NCBI GenBank assembly: GCA_964524755.1
Contig: CAZGDR010000007.1
Coordinates: 1 to 46,564 of the forward strand
Reading direction: 5' to 3'
Length of the DNA: 46,564 nucleotides
DNA from: JAQVOO01 sp964524755
GTDB taxonomy: Bacteria; Spirochaetota; Spirochaetia; Sphaerochaetales; Sphaerochaetaceae
Shown: in pieces, positions 42,518 through 46,564 of the stretch
Layout: each line of letters starts with the position of its first letter
Position numbering within the stretch: the first letter of the stretch is position 1
Position numbers and translations under genes: made by a program
The notes under the pieces: model-generated
Told to the model about the DNA's origin: nothing
Seen by the model: only the letters and a program-made list of their open reading frames with translations
Database searches by the model: none

Positions 42518-42531
42518 TGTATATATATTCA
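42518..42531. promoter_or_regulatory. ARG-box-like operator, downstream copy
   Basis: TGTATATATATTCA differs from the ArgR consensus TGAATWWWWATTCA at one position. It lies in the transcribed leader, 40 bp (about four helical turns) from the second copy at 42558-42571, and 41 bases before the argC ATG. AT-rich context tempers the match. Confidence 0.5.
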
Positions 42532-42557
42532 TTTACGGTTTTTGTACACCCCTTTAA

Positions 42558-42571
42558 TGCATATTTATACA
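42558..42571. promoter_or_regulatory. ARG-box-like operator overlapping the argC -10 box
   Basis: TGCATATTTATACA (TGTATAAATATGCA on the minus strand) is a palindromic variant of the ArgR consensus with two deviations. It covers the -10 hexamer of the arginine operon, so bound ArgR would block RNA polymerase directly. Confidence 0.45.
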
Positions 42572-42592
42572 TATATTCGATTATTTCTTCAA
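42564..42592 (-). promoter_or_regulatory. promoter of the arginine operon
   Basis: On the minus strand: TTGAAG (42587-42592), 17-base spacer, TATAAA (42564-42569). The predicted start near 42557 gives a leader of about 80 bases before argC that includes the second ARG-box-like site. Confidence 0.55.
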
Positions 42593-42667
42593 TATTTCTA
42601 CAAATATGTAAAAAAGGGTTCCTATGAGCATACACGTTGCATTTGCAACTCACCCTTTTATTAACTT

Positions 42668-42677
42668 ATGCTATACT
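42668..42677 (+). promoter_or_regulatory. extended -10 promoter of the NimA-like gene
   Basis: ATGCTATACT contains TG-C-TATACT, an extended -10 box, with no clear -35. The ATG inside it (42668) therefore lies upstream of the transcription start and cannot be the start codon. Confidence 0.5.
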
Positions 42678-42685
42678 TTTTTAAA

Positions 42686-43096
42686 ATGCAAACTATGAGA
42701 AGAATAGACCGGCAACAAAACAGTAATGCTGCCTTGGATATTATTGCTAAAGCAGAATATGGAGTACTCTCTATGGTGGATACTGATGGCAATCCTTATG
42801 CTATACCTATTTCGCCAGTACTTGTAGGAAATACTATCTATATCCACAGCTCAACAGTTGGGACCAAATTAGATAGTATGGCACGTAATAATAGAGTGAG
42901 CCTTACCTGTATTGGTTATACCAGTCTTCAACCACAGAAATTCTCAACCTATTATGAATCAGCGATTGCTTATGGGACAGCCGAGTTAGTGTATAACACT
43001 GAAGAAAAGCGAATAGCCCTAGAGGCAATTGCTAAAAAATATGCACCAGGTTTCCTGCAAGAGGCTAGTCCATACATCGAAAAACGATTAGAATAA
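42686..43096 (+). CDS. pyridoxamine 5'-phosphate oxidase-like flavoprotein, NimA-like
   Basis: A 136-residue FMN-binding split-barrel protein. MRRIDRQQN near the N-terminus, YGVLSMVDTDGNPYAIPISP and TIYIHSSTVGTKLDSMARNNR match the family that includes NimA nitroimidazole-resistance proteins; the conserved His in YIHSS is present. It probably reduces small molecules using FMN, but the substrate is unknown. ATG 42686 lies eight bases behind an extended -10 box with no ribosome binding site, so it may be leaderless; ATG 42695 (MRRIDRQ) is an alternative. It is divergent from argC and upstream of a cupin and hcp. Confidence 0.85.
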   Translation: MQTMRRIDRQQNSNAALDIIAKAEYGVLSMVDTDGNPYAIPISPVLVGNTIYIHSSTVGTKLDSMARNNRVSLTCIGYTSLQPQKFSTYYESAIAYGTAELVYNTEEKRIALEAIAKKYAPGFLQEASPYIEKRLE

Positions 43097-43173
43097 ACTG
43101 CAGTAATCCGTATTACACTATCGCAGGTGACTGCAAAAGCACATCTGCCCCCAAAAGAACAAGGAGAAAACGT

Positions 43174-43476
43174 ATGATAGAGACTTTGTATACATTTAGT
43201 ACTGAAGATGCCACCTGTGTTGAGCGCATCGTCAATGGACCTGGTGTCCGAATTAATCACCTCAGTTTGGCCAAAGGGGAATCAGTCGATCCACACCCGA
43301 CACCAGAGGCAGCCCATTTCATTATTACCAGAGGCATACTCGGTTTGAAGCTCAACGATCAAGAGCAGAAACGGTACTCTGAAGGTACTATTATTGCCAT
43401 ACCGGCCAAGACCATGCTTGATATAACCAATCTTGGTGAAGAAACTATGCATCTGTTTGTTATTAAAACGGTGTAA
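43174..43476 (+). CDS. small cupin-domain protein
   Basis: A 100-residue single-domain cupin. The first metal-binding motif region is DPHPTPEAAHFIITRG (residues 38-53), followed by GTIIAIPAKTMLDITNLGEE and HLFVIKTV. It should fold as a beta-barrel binding a divalent metal; whether it is an enzyme or a sensor cannot be told. AAGGAG lies seven bases before the ATG. It lies 43 bases before hcp on the same strand, so it is probably co-transcribed with it. Small cupins next to hcp are seen in other anaerobes, but the role is unknown. Confidence 0.85.
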   Translation: MIETLYTFSTEDATCVERIVNGPGVRINHLSLAKGESVDPHPTPEAAHFIITRGILGLKLNDQEQKRYSEGTIIAIPAKTMLDITNLGEETMHLFVIKTV

Positions 43477-43490
43477 TTATTAACGATACA

Positions 43491-43508
43491 AGGGGACATA
43501 GATCCCCT
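43491..43508 (+). repeat. hairpin between the cupin gene and hcp
   Basis: AGGGGA (43491-43496) pairs with TCCCCT (43503-43508) around the loop CATAGA, ending one base before the hcp ribosome binding site AGGAGGAG. There is no T-run. It may affect hcp translation or message processing. Confidence 0.4.
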
Positions 43509-43519
43509 AGGAGGAGACA

Positions 43520-45079
43520 ATGTCACAAATGTTCTGCTTTCAATGTGAACAAACAGCAGGTGGAAAAGCTTGTACAGGCGCGAAAGGTGTTTGCGGTAAA
43601 ATGGCTGATACAGCCAATTTACAGGATGTAATGACTGGAGCTCTTGTTGCTCTTGCACGTGCTGCAGAGGGACAAACCCTATCTAAGTCTGCTACACACA
43701 TCATGTTTGAAGGCCTGTTCACAGCGATTACCAATGTTAGTTTTAATAACTCGACCCTTGGCGACCTAATTAAAAGGATTGATGCTGAGACCAAGACCTT
43801 AGGTGGCGATACTTCAGCTTATCCCTTGGATGATATTTGGCGGGGAGACGAAGATATCCGCTCGTTAAAATCGCTAATCTTATTGGGACTACGGGGCATG
43901 GCCGCTTATGCTTATCATGCTTGGGTCCTCGGTTATAGAGATGATACAGTCAATGAATTCTGTTTTACAGCCATGCGTGCTATTGGCAGTGATATGGATG
44001 CTTCAACATTGCTACCCTTAGTTTTAAAAACAGGTGAAGTAAACCTGAAGTGTATGGAATTACTCGATACTGCTAATACCTCAACCTATGGAGATCCAAT
44101 CCCAGTTGAAGTCCCTCTCATGGTTGAAAAAGGTCCTTTCATTGTGGTCAGTGGTCACGATTTATATGACTTATATCTCTTGCTCCAACAAACTGAAGGC
44201 AAAGGCATTTCTATTTATACACATGGAGAAATGCTTCCATGTCATGGATATCCTAAACTAAAAGCTTTCAAACATCTAAAAGGGAATTTTGGAACTGCTT
44301 GGCAGAATCAACAAAAAGAATTTTTAGATATGCCAGGAGCTGTTCTATTTACTACAAACTGCCTCATGCCCCCTAAAGAGAACTATATTGATCGGGTTTT
44401 CACGACCGAAGTGGTCAGTTACCCTGGCTTAGTGCACATTGGGGAAGACAAAGACTTTACCCCTGTCATTGAAAAAGCTTTAGAACTGGGTGGCTATGCG
44501 GAAGATAAACCTATGTTTGGGATCAATGGTGGTGCAACCATGACGACTGGGTATGGTCGAGCTACAGTGCTCTCAGTTGCTGGTAAGGTGGTTGAAGCGG
44601 TCAAAGCTGGTGATATCAAGCACTTCTTCCTTGTAGGAGGCTGTGACGGAGCCCGTGTCGGGAGAAACTACTATACCGAATTTGTAGAGAAGTCACCCGA
44701 AGATTCAGTTATTCTTACCCTAGCTTGTGGTAAGTTCCGGTTTAACGATATGAAGATTGGGGAAATCGGGGGAATCCCAAGGATGCTTGATATGGGACAA
44801 TGTAATGATTCGTATGGTGCAATTCAAGTTGCTTTAGCACTAGCAAATGCTTTTGAATGCTCGGTTAACGAACTACCTCTCAGTTTCATTCTTTCTTGGT
44901 ATGAGCAGAAAGCTGTTTGTATCCTACTCACTCTCCTCCACTTAGGAGTCAAGAACATCCACTTAGGACCTACTCTACCAGCTTTTGTTTCACCTAATGT
45001 GCTCAAAATCCTTGTAGATAATTTTGGGATTACTCCCATTACTACGGCTGAAGAAGATTTACAGAAACTTCTCGCTTAG
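43520..45079 (+). CDS. hcp: hybrid-cluster protein / hydroxylamine reductase
   Basis: Cytoplasmic Fe-S enzyme that reduces hydroxylamine or nitric oxide in anaerobes and protects against nitrosative stress. The 519-residue protein starts MFCFQCEQTAGGKACTGAKG: Cys6, Cys9, Cys18 and Cys25 bind the N-terminal cubane cluster with the class I spacing of strict anaerobes. Hybrid-cluster ligands are in VVSGHDLYDL, MLPCHGYPKL, LFTTNCLMPP and FLVGGCDGARVGRNYYTEF, followed by LACGKFRFN. AGGAGGAG precedes the ATG. No hcr reductase gene is nearby. It ends in a strong terminator. Confidence 0.96.
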   Translation: MSQMFCFQCEQTAGGKACTGAKGVCGKMADTANLQDVMTGALVALARAAEGQTLSKSATHIMFEGLFTAITNVSFNNSTLGDLIKRIDAETKTLGGDTSAYPLDDIWRGDEDIRSLKSLILLGLRGMAAYAYHAWVLGYRDDTVNEFCFTAMRAIGSDMDASTLLPLVLKTGEVNLKCMELLDTANTSTYGDPIPVEVPLMVEKGPFIVVSGHDLYDLYLLLQQTEGKGISIYTHGEMLPCHGYPKLKAFKHLKGNFGTAWQNQQKEFLDMPGAVLFTTNCLMPPKENYIDRVFTTEVVSYPGLVHIGEDKDFTPVIEKALELGGYAEDKPMFGINGGATMTTGYGRATVLSVAGKVVEAVKAGDIKHFFLVGGCDGARVGRNYYTEFVEKSPEDSVILTLACGKFRFNDMKIGEIGGIPRMLDMGQCNDSYGAIQVALALANAFECSVNELPLSFILSWYEQKAVCILLTLLHLGVKNIHLGPTLPAFVSPNVLKILVDNFGITPITTAEEDLQKLLA

Positions 45080-45097
45080 TAATTATTTATTATGCAT

Positions 45098-45134
45098 ACA
45101 GCCGACTTCTTGAATGGAGTCGGCTGTTTTTATT
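45098..45134 (+). terminator. intrinsic terminator of hcp
   Basis: ACAGCCGACT (45098-45107) pairs perfectly with AGTCGGCTGT (45118-45127) around a 10-base loop, followed by TTTTATT. The T-run overlaps the stop codon of the convergent GGDEF gene. Confidence 0.85.
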
Positions 45135-46564
45135 GGGATACAACAATTCTATTCTTTCCCTGTTGTTTGGCAGCATAGAGGGCTTTGTCAGCTTTCCCTA
45201 AAAGTGAAGTCCAGTCATAGTGTTGTAAGCAGGTTTCTTTATCCCCTACTGTTATAACCCCTAGGCTTATTTGCATAGAATAAAATACTCCCTTGGAGTG
45301 TAAGTTGCATCTAGCGACACTATCACGAATAGATTCGGCTAAGAGGTAGGCCTTCTCTGAATCACAATTCAAGGCACATACAACAAACTCATCTCCGCCA
45401 AAACGTCCCACAATATCGACCGGTTGAATTGTTTTAAATAGAATTTTAGTTAACGTTTCTAATGCTTTATCTCCCGCCTCATGTCCGTAGGTATCATTGA
45501 TCTCTTTGAAAAAGTCTATGTCTAACATAATAAAGGTGAGCGGAGTTTTTTGAGTATACGATTCCTTACACAACTGATCGACATGCTTCTCCAACTCTCT
45601 TCTATTGTAGACTCCAGTTAAAGGGTCACGGCGACTAATTTCCTCAATTTGACGATAGAGTAATTCGCGTTCTGTGACATCATGCAAGACGATTATATAG
45701 GCATTATCTTGCCTTTTAGTTTGTAATAGCGGGGTGCTGGTACAATCGTATAAATGGGCCCCTATAGATAAAAGGGCTTCTGTGCTCTTACTACTAAGGG
45801 GAGGATTTAAGCGTAATGCTATGTTGGTTCCTATATTATTTTCTGTCATCTCGTTAAGAAAGCGTCCTATAACCTCTTTCTTTTGTCCAAATAGTTTTAG
45901 AGCGGCTGGATTGACATCAATAATACGTTGTTTATTATCTATCAACATCACTGGGTCAGCCATAGTTTCAATCAAGATATCTCGTGCCATTGGAATAATA
46001 TCGAGAAACTTATACCGAAACAGAGCCCAGCCAGTTAAAAGACCCGTAATGAATAATGTCGCTGTTGAGTAATTAACATGCTCTACCGGGGTAATCCCAA
46101 TAACGTATAAGACATTAACTATGGCCGGCAAGAGAGTTGCAACAATGATAAGCAGGACTTGTTTACGATAAATCCTTGGAGCTTGGAGTAACATGCGTCC
46201 AAACACAAACAAGGAATATAGTAATAGAATATATACAAAAGGTTCTAATACACCATAAAACCAAGGTCCATAATCATAATTCATTGTTGCATCAACAAGG
46301 GAGGGATTTCCCCAAAACAAATTTGGAAAGGGGATGAACACAAAAAATAAAGAGATTGCCGCCACCGTATAGATAGCAATCCAGAAAAAGGGAGACACCC
46401 TACGACCAGAAAATATAAGTGCGAGATAAACCCACGCAATGGGTATAAACACAATGCCGATGAACTGAATTCTGATAAAGAGTAGTTTCAAAGGTAGCAA
46501 ACCTACCATTAACTCTAAAATAAATCCAACTACCCAAAGCAGAGCACTGCCCATCAGTAAAAGA
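45130..46564 (-). CDS. 7TM-PAS-GGDEF diguanylate cyclase, 5' end beyond the window
   Basis: Membrane enzyme that makes cyclic di-GMP. The visible 477 codons run open to the window edge. The first in-frame ATG (46554) falls within what looks like the second helix of the seven-helix histidine-kinase-type N-terminal domain, so the real start lies outside. Order: membrane helices (residues 1-190), PAS domain (DILIETMADPVMLIDNKQRI), then the GGDEF domain from SRRDPLTGVYNRRELEKHVD with active site GRFGGDEFVV near 400. The inhibitory site that usually reads RxxD five residues before GGDEF reads QPVD, so product inhibition is probably lost. It is convergent with hcp. Confidence 0.92.
   Translation of the reverse strand, partial: LLLMGSALLWVVGFILELMVGLLPLKLLFIRIQFIGIVFIPIAWVYLALIFSGRRVSPFFWIAIYTVAAISLFFVFIPFPNLFWGNPSLVDATMNYDYGPWFYGVLEPFVYILLLYSLFVFGRMLLQAPRIYRKQVLLIIVATLLPAIVNVLYVIGITPVEHVNYSTATLFITGLLTGWALFRYKFLDIIPMARDILIETMADPVMLIDNKQRIIDVNPAALKLFGQKKEVIGRFLNEMTENNIGTNIALRLNPPLSSKSTEALLSIGAHLYDCTSTPLLQTKRQDNAYIIVLHDVTERELLYRQIEEISRRDPLTGVYNRRELEKHVDQLCKESYTQKTPLTFIMLDIDFFKEINDTYGHEAGDKALETLTKILFKTIQPVDIVGRFGGDEFVVCALNCDSEKAYLLAESIRDSVARCNLHSKGVFYSMQISLGVITVGDKETCLQHYDWTSLLGKADKALYAAKQQGKNRIVVSQ

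Noticed and set aside
42668..42685. Upstream ATG of the NimA-like gene.
   Set aside because: This ATG is part of the extended -10 promoter element, so it should not be transcribed.
43100..43138. TGCAGT/ACTGCA inverted repeat between the NimA-like and cupin genes.
   Set aside because: Six pairs around a 25-base loop without a T-run; likely chance.

Overview
The window is 46.6 kb of chromosomal DNA from an anaerobic, fermentative, diderm bacterium. The anaerobic lifestyle is suggested by a bifunctional AdhE, a hybrid-cluster protein (Hcp), a NimA-like flavoprotein and a decarboxylase-type sodium pump beta subunit. The diderm envelope is suggested by non-lipidated periplasmic binding proteins and a patatin with an apparent outer-membrane barrel. 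G+C is roughly 40-45 % by eye. My best guess is a spirochaete (Treponema/Sphaerochaeta-like), but no marker gene is present and this is an inference from gene style only. No rRNA, tRNA, CRISPR array, insertion sequence or prophage gene was seen. A run of 100 N (21955-22054) is a scaffold gap that truncates two genes.

Layout. 1-6.5 kb: adhE with a terminator, a GALK2/Gal1-like sugar kinase, an MFS exporter and a small lipoprotein. 6.5-7.3 kb: a tiny doubtful ORF, a single-domain XRE regulator and a strong bidirectional terminator. 7.3-19.6 kb: a ten-gene minus-strand operon for isoleucine, leucine and valine, in transcriptional order ilvN-ilvC-leuA-cimA-leuC-leuD-leuB-ilvE-ilvD-ilvB. It is preceded by a promoter, a 57-residue leader peptide whose last 30 codons include 19 for Leu, Ile or Val, and a set of mutually exclusive RNA hairpins, so it looks like a peptide-leader attenuator. 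19.7-25.8 kb: a YesM/YesN-type two-component pair convergent (across the gap) with a sugar ABC importer operon ending in a HAD phosphatase. 25.9-27.6 kb: oadB, a 42-residue OadG-like membrane protein and a DtxR/MntR-type regulator. 27.8-30.0 kb: a polar amino-acid ABC importer. 30.2-38.0 kb: an FAD dehydrogenase, cardiolipin synthase, a TPR membrane protein, queH, a ZIP metal transporter, a DUF1893 protein and a patatin. 38.1-42.5 kb: argC-argJ-argB-argD with two ARG-box-like palindromes over and downstream of the promoter. 42.7-45.1 kb: a NimA-like protein, a cupin and hcp (nitrosative/redox stress). 45.1 kb to the end: a 5'-truncated 7TM-PAS-GGDEF diguanylate cyclase.

How the genes work together. 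The ilv-leu operon encodes a complete route from pyruvate and acetyl-CoA to all three branched-chain amino acids. Isoleucine is made through citramalate, with LeuC, LeuD and LeuB serving both chain-elongation branches, and there is no threonine deaminase in the cluster. The arg operon carries glutamate to N-acetylornithine and, via ArgJ, to ornithine by acetyl recycling. Several plus-strand genes without a Shine-Dalgarno sequence sit 6-8 bases behind a good -10 box and look leaderless. The most interesting items are the branched-chain leader/attenuator, the GALK2-like kinase, the alpha-less oadB/mini-gamma/DtxR operon, the ARG-box pair and the set of leaderless starts.
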